Origin: Acidobacteriota bacterium
GTDB taxonomy: Bacteria; Acidobacteriota; Holophagae; Acanthopleuribacterales; Acanthopleuribacteraceae
Direction of reading: 5' to 3'
Length of the DNA: 64,000 bases
Assembly (NCBI GenBank): GCA_030066195.1
Contig: JASJCB010000042.1
Coordinates: 1 to 64,000, forward strand
Shown: piece by piece, positions 26,664 to 34,941 of the stretch
Layout: each line of letters begins with the position of its first letter
How positions within the stretch are numbered: the stretch's first letter is position 1
Translations under genes and position numbers: made by a program
Notes under the pieces: model-generated
Database searches by the model: none
Told to the model about the DNA's origin: nothing
Seen by the model: only the letters and a program-made list of their open reading frames with translations

Positions 26664-26822
26664 TGACATGTCCCGTTTAAGGGACGAGATCCGATCACCG
26701 TTCAAACCATTTTTCGACATCGATTTCCGCCGGGACGAGGGCGCCTGCTTCCCGGCGGGCGTATGTTTACAGATGTAATAAACAGGCAAAAATTATAAAA
26801 AAGGTGAAAAAAGGGGATCACA

Positions 26823-26882
26823 ATGTCAGTAAATCGTTATATATTAGGAGGGCACAATCTCCATTTTTGTGTACTTGCTTGA
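26823..26882 (+). CDS. Possible 19-residue peptide gene
   Basis: The frame MSVNRYILGGHNLHFCVLA is preceded by AAAAAAGGGGATCACA, where AAGGGG is a good Shine-Dalgarno seven bases before the ATG. The upstream DNA is AT-rich (GTAATAAACAGG...TATAAAA), unlike the flanking coding DNA. Four bases after the stop lies a perfect 9-bp hairpin that looks like a terminator. Ribosome site, ORF and terminator in 100 bp make a plausible mini gene, with a GG pair followed by a single-cysteine tail. It could be chance, and no family is known to me. Confidence 0.4.
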   Translation: MSVNRYILGGHNLHFCVLA

Positions 26883-26886
26883 ACGC

Positions 26887-26920
26887 GGGTACCGCTGTGA
26901 AGCGGTACCCATTTTCATTT
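26887..26920 (+). terminator. Hairpin terminator after the small peptide
   Basis: GGGTACCGC and GCGGTACCC form a perfect 9-bp stem with loop TGTGAA, followed by ATTTTCATTT. It separates the Tricorn/peptide side from the convergent sigma-factor gene and may act in both directions. Confidence 0.65.
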
Positions 26921-26932
26921 GGGGGATCGGGT

Positions 26933-27559
26933 TCAAGCCACGTTTTCCTTGAGCCGGCCGTAGAGCCAGGCGCGGGCCGTTTGCCAGTCGTTGCTGACGG
27001 TGCGCTTGGAGATACCCAGAACTTCAGCGCATTCGTCGATATTCAAACCCGCAAAAAAGCGCAGTTCCACCACCAGGCCCTGGCGCGGGTCCATCCGATT
27101 CAGTTCGTCCAGGGCCTCGTCCAGCGCGACCAGGTAGGGCAGGCTTTCGATTCCGTGTAATTCTTCGTTGTGGGGAACGTGCTGTTCACCGGCGCCGCGT
27201 TTCAGGGCGCGGGTGCGACGGGCGTAGTCCACCAGGATACGGCGCATGGTGCGGGCCGCGGTTGCCAGAAAGTGGGCTTTGTCATTCCAGGAATGTTCGT
27301 CCTGCATCAGACGGGCGTAGGCCTCGTGAACCAGGGCGGTAGGCTGCAAGATATGACCGGCGTTCTCGGTATTCAAGAGGCGATTGGCCAGGGCGCGCAT
27401 TTCACTGTAGACGGCACCGGCAAGGGCCCTGGTATCGTACCGGAGACGACCGGAAGGTTTCGGTTTGATCATTCCCGGGTTGGTTTTCCGTGAACGTCGT
27501 TGCAACCAATAGGCGTGCGAAACCGCGGATGGTGTAGCGAAGGCTTCTGCTGTTGCCAT
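26933..27559 (-). CDS. ECF-like RNA polymerase sigma factor
   Basis: This 208-residue sigma-70-family factor has region 2 in the pattern ALVHEAYARLMQ...WNDKAHFLATAARTMRRILVDYARR and region 4 in LVVELRFFAGLNIDECAEVLGISKRTVSNDWQTARAWL. That layout matches the acidobacterial and planctomycete ECF subgroup usually linked to serine/threonine kinases. No anti-sigma gene is adjacent. The ATG at 27559 has a GGGAGA site and is preferred to the one eight codons upstream. Confidence 0.88.
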   Translation of the reverse strand: MATAEAFATPSAVSHAYWLQRRSRKTNPGMIKPKPSGRLRYDTRALAGAVYSEMRALANRLLNTENAGHILQPTALVHEAYARLMQDEHSWNDKAHFLATAARTMRRILVDYARRTRALKRGAGEQHVPHNEELHGIESLPYLVALDEALDELNRMDPRQGLVVELRFFAGLNIDECAEVLGISKRTVSNDWQTARAWLYGRLKENVA

Positions 27560-27654
27560 ACATCTCTCCCAAAGCAGCACTGTCAGCTAAAACAGGAAAC
27601 ACCTGTCTCTACTCTAATCAGCGGAAAACATCGGAAAATTGGCTCACAAAAACG

Positions 27655-28170
27655 TTATTTTCCGCTATCGTCCAGGTAATCGATCAGGATACCGCTGGTT
27701 TGGCGTAGGCGCTCGCTCATCAATTTGGCAATTTTTTTCAGCAGTTTCACCGCCAGTTGCGGACACTCCTGGCACAATTCCTCGAAGCGGTCGCGCGTCA
27801 TGACCAGCAGCACCACCGATTCCATGGCAACCACGGTGGCGGATCGGGGATAGCCGTCGATCAGCGACATCTCCCCGAAGGCCTGGCCCGCGCCCAAGAC
27901 GCAGATACGACGGTTCTTGCCGCTGTCGCCGGTCTTGTGGATCTTCACCTTGCCCTTGGCGATCAAAGCCAGGTAGGCGTCGCGCGAACCCTCTTTAAAG
28001 AGAATCTTTCGGGTGGGAATTTCGTATGGTTCCAGGTAGGATGAGAGGGCTTCCAATTGATGCCATTCAAAGTCTCGGCCCCACTTGGTGCTGTCCAGGA
28101 ATTCAGCGCGCTTGCGGATGGTAAAGGGAGATTTTTTCAGATCCTCTTTTTCCTGAGTAGGTAGCGTCAT
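27655..28170 (-). CDS. Cyclic-nucleotide-binding (CRP-like sensor) domain protein
   Basis: This 171-residue protein consists mainly of one cNMP-binding domain. Markers are KGKVKIHKTGDSGKNRR followed by LGAGQAFGEMSLIDGYPRSATVVAMESVVLLVMTRDRFEELC, where GEMSL...RSATV is the phosphate-binding cassette. There is no C-terminal helix-turn-helix, so it is a sensor or scaffold and not a CRP transcription factor. It diverges from the M61 peptidase gene. Confidence 0.88.
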   Translation of the reverse strand: MTLPTQEKEDLKKSPFTIRKRAEFLDSTKWGRDFEWHQLEALSSYLEPYEIPTRKILFKEGSRDAYLALIAKGKVKIHKTGDSGKNRRICVLGAGQAFGEMSLIDGYPRSATVVAMESVVLLVMTRDRFEELCQECPQLAVKLLKKIAKLMSERLRQTSGILIDYLDDSGK

Positions 28171-28280
28171 TCCCGGCCCCCCGCCTTGGTCATTGCATTA
28201 CACTATAATCTAATCGGCCGGCTTGGGCAATGACATCACGCACAAACAGAAAGACCTATATTTCATTTTTTGGAGAGCAT

Positions 28281-30104
28281 ATGAAACTTCGTCACATGAT
28301 ATTTATCCTACTTTTCCTGTCCGCCTGCCTGCCCAAGGATATCGCCCGAGAACACGTGAAACCGGAGGCAAATACACCGGCGCTTCACTATATCGTCGAT
28401 GTTAGCGACAGGAGTGAGGACCTGTTCAGCGTGACCCTGCGGGTGGACGACCTGAGCGAGGAAAACGCGATCCTTCAATTTGCCAAAACCGCGCCCGGCA
28501 CCTACCAGACCATGAACATCGGCCTTTTTGTCAATGAAATTGGCGCCTATGACGACACGGGCAACCAACTGCCCGTCGAGAAGCTGTCCACCAACCAATG
28601 GGAGTTGACGCAACCGGAAGACACGGCCGAGATCCGCTACACCATTTACGAAACCTGGGACCAGACCCCGGAAGGCAGCAAGTTCATCTACCCAATGGCG
28701 GGTACCTCCATCGAGGAAGACCACGTGCAGATCTGCCCGCACGCGGTTCTGGGTTTTCCCGTGGGTATGCAGGAACGACCCCTGCGCCTGGAACTGGAAT
28801 ACCCCGAAAACTGGACGGTGGGCACCGCCTTGGAAGGTGAGGACGGCGTCTGGCATGCCGACAATTACGACCACGCGGTGGATTCGCCCCTGCTGTTGGG
28901 CGAACTCAGCTATGCAAGCACCGAAATCGGCGGCATGCTCGTGGATGTGTTCACCTATTCCAAAACGGGAATAGCACAGTCGGATGAGATCTTGAATTCC
29001 ATCCAAACCCTGCTGCCGGCGGTTCACGATTTCCTGGAAGAGATGCCGGCCCCGCGCTATACCTTCCTCTTCCACTTCGAGGATTTCAGTATGGGCGCCT
29101 GGGAACATAACCTGAGCAGCAACTACGTCTACAGTGAGAAGGACTACCGCAAGGAACTGAACGGCAGCCTGCTCGCCGTTGCTTCTCACGAAATCCTCCA
29201 TATCGTGACGCCGCTGAACATTCACAGCGAACGCATTACCCCGTTCAACTTCGCCGACCCGATTCCCTCCAAGCACCTCTGGCTGTACGAGGGCACCACT
29301 GAATGGGCGGCCCAGATCCTGCGATTGCGCGGCGGGATTTTGAGCCTGGAAGCGTACCTGCAGATGATGACCGAGAAGCTGACGATGGACAGCTACTTCG
29401 ATAAATCCTTCAGCCTTGTGGATATGGCCGAGCGGTCGTATGAACCGGAGGGAGCGCGCCAGTTCGCCAATATTTACATGCGCGGCGCCATGACGGCCGG
29501 TTTACTGGACATCCGCCTGTTGGAATTGTCCGACGGCAAGGCGGGCCTGCGCGAGTTGTTGTTGCGGCTGTTGGCGCGATACGGCCGTGACAAGACCTTT
29601 CCCGAAGATCGTTTCTTCGACATTCTGGTGGAGATGACGCATCCTGAAATCGCCGACTTCTTTGACCGCTACGTCAAGGACAATCAGCCGTTGCCCGTGG
29701 CCGAGATGTTCGGCAAACTGGGCATTACCTACACGCCTGAGGTTACCGACGAAGAGGAGCAGAGTGTCTTGGGTTACCAACTGGTTCCATCGGCAGAGGG
29801 CAAGCTCCTGATCGGGCGCCCGGAAATCGAATTAAAAGAGATGGGCCTCAAGAACGGTGACGCGCTGATCGGCATTCAGGGCAGGGAACTCGGTCTCGAC
29901 TTCTCGGAAGCCTCCTTGAAACCGCTGATGGATTTGCCGACAGGCGCCGACTACACCATCCGCGTTAAACGCGGCGAGGAAGAAAAGGACCTCAATTTAA
30001 AGAAACTGGGCCGCAAAGTCACCCGGTACCATATCCTGACGCCCGATCCTCAAGCAACGCCGGAACAACTGGCCTTTCGCAAAATCTGGATGACGAACCT
30101 GTGA
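28281..30104 (+). CDS. M61-family metallopeptidase lipoprotein (glycyl aminopeptidase type)
   Basis: This 607-residue lipoprotein (lipobox LSAC at the end of the signal peptide) contains the zinc motif HEILH within VASHEILHIVTPLNIHSERI. The third ligand is supplied by the YEGTTEWAAQ segment. The C-terminal part is PDZ-like (LKNGDALIGIQGRELGLDFSEASLKPLMDLP). The start ATG at 28281 has a GGAGAG site. The longer reading from 28230 is not supported. M61 enzymes prefer N-terminal glycine or alanine. A terminator follows directly. Confidence 0.9.
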   Translation: MKLRHMIFILLFLSACLPKDIAREHVKPEANTPALHYIVDVSDRSEDLFSVTLRVDDLSEENAILQFAKTAPGTYQTMNIGLFVNEIGAYDDTGNQLPVEKLSTNQWELTQPEDTAEIRYTIYETWDQTPEGSKFIYPMAGTSIEEDHVQICPHAVLGFPVGMQERPLRLELEYPENWTVGTALEGEDGVWHADNYDHAVDSPLLLGELSYASTEIGGMLVDVFTYSKTGIAQSDEILNSIQTLLPAVHDFLEEMPAPRYTFLFHFEDFSMGAWEHNLSSNYVYSEKDYRKELNGSLLAVASHEILHIVTPLNIHSERITPFNFADPIPSKHLWLYEGTTEWAAQILRLRGGILSLEAYLQMMTEKLTMDSYFDKSFSLVDMAERSYEPEGARQFANIYMRGAMTAGLLDIRLLELSDGKAGLRELLLRLLARYGRDKTFPEDRFFDILVEMTHPEIADFFDRYVKDNQPLPVAEMFGKLGITYTPEVTDEEEQSVLGYQLVPSAEGKLLIGRPEIELKEMGLKNGDALIGIQGRELGLDFSEASLKPLMDLPTGADYTIRVKRGEEEKDLNLKKLGRKVTRYHILTPDPQATPEQLAFRKIWMTNL

Positions 30105-30125
30105 TCCAACCCTTAAAACCAGAAA

Positions 30126-30150
30126 AGCCGCCCGAGGGCGGCTTCTTTCT
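30126..30150 (+). terminator. Rho-independent terminator of the M61 gene
   Basis: AGCCGCCC and GGGCGGCT form an 8-bp stem with a 2-base loop, followed by TCTTTCTT. It lies 20 bp after the M61 stop and just before the convergent tRNA gene. Confidence 0.8.
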
Positions 30151-30159
30151 TGGGAGGAA

Positions 30160-30236
30160 TGGTACCGACTGAGGGAGTCGAACCCCCGACCTTCTGGTTC
30201 GTAGCCAGACGCTCTATCCAGCTGAGCTAAGTCGGC
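30160..30236 (-). tRNA. tRNA-Arg (anticodon ACG)
   Basis: On the reverse strand the gene reads GCCGACT...AGTCGGT for the acceptor stem (one G-T pair), GCTC...GAGC for the D stem, TCTGG/CCAGA for the anticodon stem with loop CTACGAA, and the T arm GGGGGTTCGACTCCC. The anticodon is ACG, read as Arg after A-to-I editing. The CCA end is encoded. Nothing about the flanks suggests use as an integration site. Confidence 0.95.
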
Positions 30237-30374
30237 ACTGTTTCCTTATCGGGGAACGGATTCCCCAAGAACCGGCCAAGAATACACGGAACGGATAGGC
30301 CTTGTCAAATCTATTTTTCGTTAAGCTTTTCGCCGGTGCCCTGCATGACCCGGGGAAGCATACGCGGCCGGGGT

Positions 30375-31667
30375 CTAATGAACGGGCGGCCCCAACTTGT
30401 GGTCATAGTTGAACTGGTGCTGCGCGAACACGAAACCCATCAGCTTTTTCTTGAAGTCCAACTTAATTTGCTTCCAACGATAGGGCCAGGTGCCGGCGCG
30501 CCGACTCAGCCAGGAGCATTCCTCGGGTAAGAGGACCAGGCTGACGTGGATATTGGGCGCTACGCCGATCGGGAGGTCATAGCGCATGCAGGTTTCGTAG
30601 AGGTGGCGGAAGATGGGTACCATCTCATGCGTTTTGGGCGGGTCCATATCGGCAAAGTCCGTGCCTTGCAGCGGGCGGAAGACGCAGACGGTCGGCACGG
30701 CGCCCACCATGGCCAGGCGCTCCACGGCGATCATGGTGGAGCGCGGCGGTTCCAAGCCGGCAATCAGCTCGCCGTTGGCAACCCAGGGTTCGGTGAGCGT
30801 GCCCGGCCCCAGACGCGCGCAGAAATCGATGGCGTCCAGGTAGCGCTCGAGTCCATAGACACGGAATTTGCCGGGACAGACCTGGGCAAAGCGTTTCTCG
30901 TCGAAGATTTCGAAGCAAAAGGAGACCCGATTCACCCCCATGTCACGGAGCTTGCGATAGCGGTCCAGGTTGTGGTGGGGCGGAGTTTGCACGCCGATCA
31001 ACAGCCCGGTCTCGCGCTTGACATTGGCGATGTAGGGCTCCAGCGCGTCCAGGTAGCCCTCGTCTTCGTAATGACCCGTGTTGAAATCTACATAGGTGAT
31101 GCCGCATTCCTCACGCGCGGCTTCCACCACTTCCATGACCTCGGTGACGGATTTCTCGCCGGCGTCGTCCGCGCCCAGATTCAATCCCACCGAGCAGAAA
31201 CGGCACTGATCATGCCTGCTGCCCTTCCAGAAATCGCAGACACGAGTGGGGAAGATGCCCAGATAGGTTCCCTGCAAGGTACCCACCCGACGCATGGACT
31301 TGCCGGTGGAACAGACGCGATCATACCACTTGGGCCTCGGAGCCAGGGCGACCGGCATCGTGTCATCGTGATAGGAAATGAAAAATCCGCCGTCCTCAAA
31401 AATCAATTCCATCCTGGAATGTTTGGAAAAGGGCTCAGCTACCGGCGCGTTCACATACAATTCACCGGGCAGGACCAACTCCAGACCGCTGCCCAAACCT
31501 GCCCGAGTGCGCATGATTTCCCGACCCCGCCAAAGCGCCTTACGTGCCTCCGTGGATATTCGCAAGCCCTCGCAAAAAAGGGCCAGCTTCATCAGCGCCG
31601 GGTTTTGGGTTCTGGGGATGTACTCGTTGTCCTGGGTAAAATGGTGGTAGGGCTCGGGCTTTCTCAT
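30375..31667 (-). CDS. Radical SAM protein with a non-standard cluster motif
   Basis: This 430-residue protein has a radical SAM-like barrel. The cysteine motif is CDFWKGSRHDQCRFC, spacing CX10CX2C, instead of the standard CX3CX2C. The neighbouring VSFCFEIFD and LRDMGVNRVSF segments are typical of the barrel's SAM-binding strands. The N-terminal 120 residues and the C-terminal 100 residues have no recognised domain, and no B12-binding domain is visible. The reaction is unknown. It is monocistronic, between a tRNA and trmJ, so context gives no hint. Confidence 0.75.
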   Translation of the reverse strand: MRKPEPYHHFTQDNEYIPRTQNPALMKLALFCEGLRISTEARKALWRGREIMRTRAGLGSGLELVLPGELYVNAPVAEPFSKHSRMELIFEDGGFFISYHDDTMPVALAPRPKWYDRVCSTGKSMRRVGTLQGTYLGIFPTRVCDFWKGSRHDQCRFCSVGLNLGADDAGEKSVTEVMEVVEAAREECGITYVDFNTGHYEDEGYLDALEPYIANVKRETGLLIGVQTPPHHNLDRYRKLRDMGVNRVSFCFEIFDEKRFAQVCPGKFRVYGLERYLDAIDFCARLGPGTLTEPWVANGELIAGLEPPRSTMIAVERLAMVGAVPTVCVFRPLQGTDFADMDPPKTHEMVPIFRHLYETCMRYDLPIGVAPNIHVSLVLLPEECSWLSRRAGTWPYRWKQIKLDFKKKLMGFVFAQHQFNYDHKLGPPVH

Positions 31668-31821
31668 GATGCACCTTCCTTATACACGGACACTCACTCT
31701 TTACAATACGTAATATAAATGGTGCCCAAGTATGACCAAAGTCATAAACAAGGAGCCTTTCTGCTTTTTTTCGCCGAATGTTATCATGGGGTTCGGAAGA
31801 GACGGCATTTGAAGGAATCCC

Positions 31822-32565
31822 ATGTATCGGCTGACCAGTATCCTGCTCCACAATATCGAGGGTCCCGTCAATCTGGGCGGTGTGTGTCGCGCCATGGCCA
31901 ACACGGGTTTCAAAAACCTGGCCTTTACGGGCGAACTGACCGGCAGGGAAGACGATGCGCGCAGGTTCGCGGTGCATGCCCGGGAAATCCTGGACGGCGC
32001 TCGCATCCACGACGATTTCGCAGCGCTTATCGAAGACCGGGACATGTTGTTCGGTTTCACCCCCCGCAATCCATGGGACGACGGGCGCGGTTTGGATTTG
32101 GAGGGTTTCCATGCAGCCTTCAACCTGGCTTTGAAGCACGGCAGACGCATCGGTCTGCTGTTCGGCAACGAGCAACGCGGCTTGGAGAACGCCCAACTGG
32201 CCCGCTGCCATTTCCGGGTGGCTCTGCCTACCGCCGACGAATATGCCTCGATGAACCTGGCCCAGGCGGTCCTGGTGGTGCTCTGGGAACTGCGCCGGCG
32301 CCACGATGCGGGTCACTTGAAAGCGGGGCAACAGGTACCGGAAATAGCCACGGCGGAGGAGCGAAAGGCTCTGTTGGACAATATCTACCGCTACCTGGAA
32401 ACCATCGAGTTCCTGAACCCGCAGAACCCGGAACAGATCTGGATCGAGGTTCAGCCGTTGTTCGCGAGTCGCAACTGGACCAAACGCGAGTTGACCCTGC
32501 TGCACGCCGTCTTCGGCAAGGGCCGAAGCCGCTACCTGGCCGCTTTACGCAAACAAAAAGAATAG
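31822..32565 (+). CDS. trmJ: TrmH/SPOUT-family RNA methyltransferase (TrmJ-like)
   Basis: This 247-residue SPOUT methyltransferase has the knotted-fold motifs NIEGPVNLGGVCRAMANTGFKNL, LLFGNEQRGLENAQLARC and ALPTADEYASMNLAQAVLVVLWEL. TrmJ methylates the 2'-O of position 32 in the anticodon loop of several tRNAs. The C-terminal extension (LLDNIYRYLETIEFLNPQNP...) matches that of TrmJ. AAGGAATCCC precedes the ATG. The exact target (tRNA or rRNA) is not proven by sequence. Confidence 0.88.
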   Translation: MYRLTSILLHNIEGPVNLGGVCRAMANTGFKNLAFTGELTGREDDARRFAVHAREILDGARIHDDFAALIEDRDMLFGFTPRNPWDDGRGLDLEGFHAAFNLALKHGRRIGLLFGNEQRGLENAQLARCHFRVALPTADEYASMNLAQAVLVVLWELRRRHDAGHLKAGQQVPEIATAEERKALLDNIYRYLETIEFLNPQNPEQIWIEVQPLFASRNWTKRELTLLHAVFGKGRSRYLAALRKQKE

Positions 32566-32811
32566 GTGCCCGGGATTTGTTGCGAAGGAGGTCGGGCTGG
32601 AAGTACCTGGAGCACTTTCGAGGGCCCTTGGAAAGGTCCGACATGTCCGGTTCTCCACTATACCGGAGCTGCCAATCTACGCAGGGCCTCGTCAAAGTCG
32701 GAGGGCAGTGCATAAAACAACTAAACAGCATGTCAGACTGCATAAACGTTCGTTTAGTCGAAAAATGTCTTGTTGTTCCCATTAGCAACAAAGTCCCTAC
32801 AATCCGGAACT

Positions 32812-32871
32812 CGATTGTTCCCGGGAACAATCGAATATTTTATGCATGGACCTAGTGTGTTCCCGGGAACA
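32812..32871. repeat. Pair of TTCCCGGGAA palindromes
   Basis: A 22-bp perfect palindrome at 32812-32833 has arms CGATTGTTCCC/GGGAACAATCG. A second copy at 32858-32871 reads TGTTCCCGGGAACA and continues ATCGAGT to the right, like the first. They lie 46 bp apart in AT-rich DNA without genes. They belong to the same family as the motifs at 2.3, 40.1, 58.4 and 59.6 kb. Confidence 0.7.
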
Positions 32872-33023
32872 ATCGAGTATCGGACTACGGAACTGTGCTT
32901 GCTCACCGGCTCCGCCTAAGGTAGCATACTTGTTCTTCTGGAGATACAGTCGCGAAGTAAATGAGAAAAGTCGAAGCGGTAAAAATTCTGTTAAGAATTA
33001 TTAAAAAAAGTTGCCGGAAAGAC

Positions 33024-33052
33024 TTGACACAAAGAATTGTTAGGAGCATATT
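33024..33052 (+). promoter_or_regulatory. Sigma-70-like promoter
   Basis: TTGACA at 33024-33029 is separated by 17 bp from CATATT at 33047-33052 (4 of 6 match to TATAAT). Downstream follow a strong Shine-Dalgarno, a short frame, hairpins and a terminator ending at 33253. The promoter call is by match only. Confidence 0.5.
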
Positions 33053-33080
33053 AGTTATATCGATACTGTCACACGAGGAG

Positions 33081-33152
33081 GTGCCCATCACCCCGCCAAA
33101 CCATACAACCTATGGTGACAACGTGTGGGTAGTAGATGATTACTACAAGTAG
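33081..33152 (+). CDS. Possible 21-23 codon peptide in a small AT-rich transcription unit
   Basis: A GAGGAGGTG sequence at 33075-33083 stands five bases before an ATC codon, where an ATG would be expected. From there the frame encodes ITPPNHTTYGDN then VWVVDDYYK. Alternatively the in-frame GTG at 33081 starts the peptide (adding VP). Hairpins follow at 33153-33168 and 33173-33198, then a strong terminator. It may be a tiny peptide gene with a lost or rare start codon, or a small RNA whose frame is accidental. A longer frame from 32961 lacks a ribosome site. Confidence 0.3.
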   Translation: MPITPPNHTTYGDNVWVVDDYYK

Positions 33153-33208
33153 AGGTGTTCCAACACCTTAGGGTTCTTGCCGCTTGCAGGTCAAGAACAT
33201 AAAAAGAT

Positions 33209-33253
33209 AAAAAAGAGCCTACTCTAGTTAAACATAGAGTGAGGCTCTTTTTT
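33209..33253. terminator. Strong bidirectional terminator
   Basis: AAAAGAGCCTACTCTA pairs with TAGAGTGAGGCTCTTTT with one bulged G, forming a 16-bp stem flanked by A- and T-runs. It ends the small unit on the plus strand and could also end the GAPDH transcript on the minus strand (stop at 33305). Confidence 0.85.
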
Positions 33254-33304
33254 AGTTTAGGATAGTATCTCAGGCGAATCGATCGCTTGAGAACATATCG
33301 ATAT

Positions 33305-34732
33305 TTAGTAATATCGCAAGCGTTCCACACCGCAAACAATACGACCCAGGCGCGCCACCTGCATGGAGTAACCATATTCGTTGTCGTACCATACATAAAC
33401 GACGGAGTGGTTACCGTGAGCCTGTGTGGCCAGAGAATCCACGATGGCGGGATGGGTGTTGCCGATCAGGTCGGTGGACACCACATCTTCATCGCGGGTA
33501 TAGTCGATCTGAGCCACCAGACCGCCCTTTAACGAAGCTTGACGCAGGCTTTCGTTCACCTCTTCGGCCGTAACTTCCCGGTCGAAGGTCAGGTTGAGGA
33601 TCGCCAGCGAGACGTTCGGCGTCGGCACCCGCACCGCGTTGCCGGTGACCTTGCCGGTCAGTTCCGGCAGGGCCTTGGAAATGGCCGAGGCGGCGCCGGT
33701 TTCGGTAAGCACCATATTCAACGGGGCAGAACGGCCGCGACGCTGCTTCTTATGGAAGTTGTCCAGCAGGTTCTGGTCGTTGGTGTAACTGTGTACGGTT
33801 TCCACATGTGCGTATTGGATACCGAAGTTATCGTTGAGCACCTTGATGGGCGGCACGATGGCATTGGTGGTGCAAGAGGCCGCGGAGAAAATGCGCTCGC
33901 CTTCCTGCCAATTGCGGGTATTCACGCCGTAGACGATATTGGGAATGTCGCCCTTGCCGGGCGCGGTCAACAGCACGCGGTCCACACCTTTGGATTCAAG
34001 GTGCTTGCTCAGACCGGCGCGATCGCGCCAGGCGCCGGTGTTGTCGATGACCAGGGCGTTGGTGATGCCGTAGGCCTCGTAATCGATCTGGTCGGGCGAA
34101 TCGGCCGAGATGAACTTGATATAACAGCCGTTTACGATCAGGGCGTCTTCCTCGGGCAAGATCTGCATCTGACCCTTGAGGGACCCGTGAACCGAGTCGC
34201 GGCGCAACAGGTTGCCGCGCTTGACGACGTCGATCTTGCCGCGACAGACCACGGCGCGCAGACGAAGAGCGCTGCCGCCGCCCGCCTGCTCGCTGAGGAT
34301 GCGGGCCATCAAGCGACCGATGCGGCCGAAGCCGTAGAGCACCACATCGCGGGGTTCCATGACATAACTGCAATCCAGGTGGGCGGTCAGCTTCTCCTTG
34401 AGGAAGGCGTCCAAATCGCCCTCGGCCTTGTTGTCCACCAACCATTCCATGGCCAGGCGACCCAGGTCGATCCGGGACGGGCACAGCGTCATCTTGGCAA
34501 GGCTTCGGATGATGGGCAACGTCTCAACCAGGGTCAGTTCTAACTTGGAAATTTGACTGGCGTACTGGTGGCTTTTGAGCAGGCTTTGGGTACTCTGATG
34601 AACCAGAACGCGACGAAACATAAGTAACTCAACCGAACGATCGATCCACATCTGATGGATGGCGCTCATGGCCTCCAGCGCCATCTTCTCGTTTTCGACC
34701 CATTTCTGTAACTCTTCTTTGTAATCGACCAA
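33305..34732 (-). CDS. gap: Glyceraldehyde-3-phosphate dehydrogenase, long form
   Basis: This 475-residue enzyme oxidises glyceraldehyde-3-phosphate in glycolysis or runs it in reverse. The Rossmann motif GFGRIGR lies at about residue 130, and the catalytic cysteine is in SAASCTTNAIVP. The conserved His segment (HVETVHSYTNDQNLLD) and RSAPLNM follow. An N-terminal extension of about 125 helical residues makes it longer than the usual 335. Such long forms are known in several Gram-negative groups. The best start is a TTG at 34732 with an AAGGAGT site six bases upstream. A frame-opening GTG further upstream would include the ribosome site itself. Confidence 0.92.
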   Translation of the reverse strand: MVDYKEELQKWVENEKMALEAMSAIHQMWIDRSVELLMFRRVLVHQSTQSLLKSHQYASQISKLELTLVETLPIIRSLAKMTLCPSRIDLGRLAMEWLVDNKAEGDLDAFLKEKLTAHLDCSYVMEPRDVVLYGFGRIGRLMARILSEQAGGGSALRLRAVVCRGKIDVVKRGNLLRRDSVHGSLKGQMQILPEEDALIVNGCYIKFISADSPDQIDYEAYGITNALVIDNTGAWRDRAGLSKHLESKGVDRVLLTAPGKGDIPNIVYGVNTRNWQEGERIFSAASCTTNAIVPPIKVLNDNFGIQYAHVETVHSYTNDQNLLDNFHKKQRRGRSAPLNMVLTETGAASAISKALPELTGKVTGNAVRVPTPNVSLAILNLTFDREVTAEEVNESLRQASLKGGLVAQIDYTRDEDVVSTDLIGNTHPAIVDSLATQAHGNHSVVYVWYDNEYGYSMQVARLGRIVCGVERLRYY

Positions 34733-34941
34733 TGAACACTCCTTACGCACGCGGGCACCCGGCCGAGCGGCGGATTCTGTGTGGTTTTCGCAATCAGCGG
34801 ACCGTGCCGTGGGTTACATCCAAAAAATACAACAACACGCTGCCTTTATCGACACGCGGCACAAGTGCGTTAGCTTATCACAAGCCGCCCGCGAGGTCTC
34901 ATGGGTAATTCATGCGGGGTTGGACGCAGTCGAAACCCGGG

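Noticed and set aside
25044..26789. A 581-residue reverse frame opposite the second half of the Tricorn gene
   Set aside because: Antisense shadow of a well-supported gene. No domain or ribosome site is visible.
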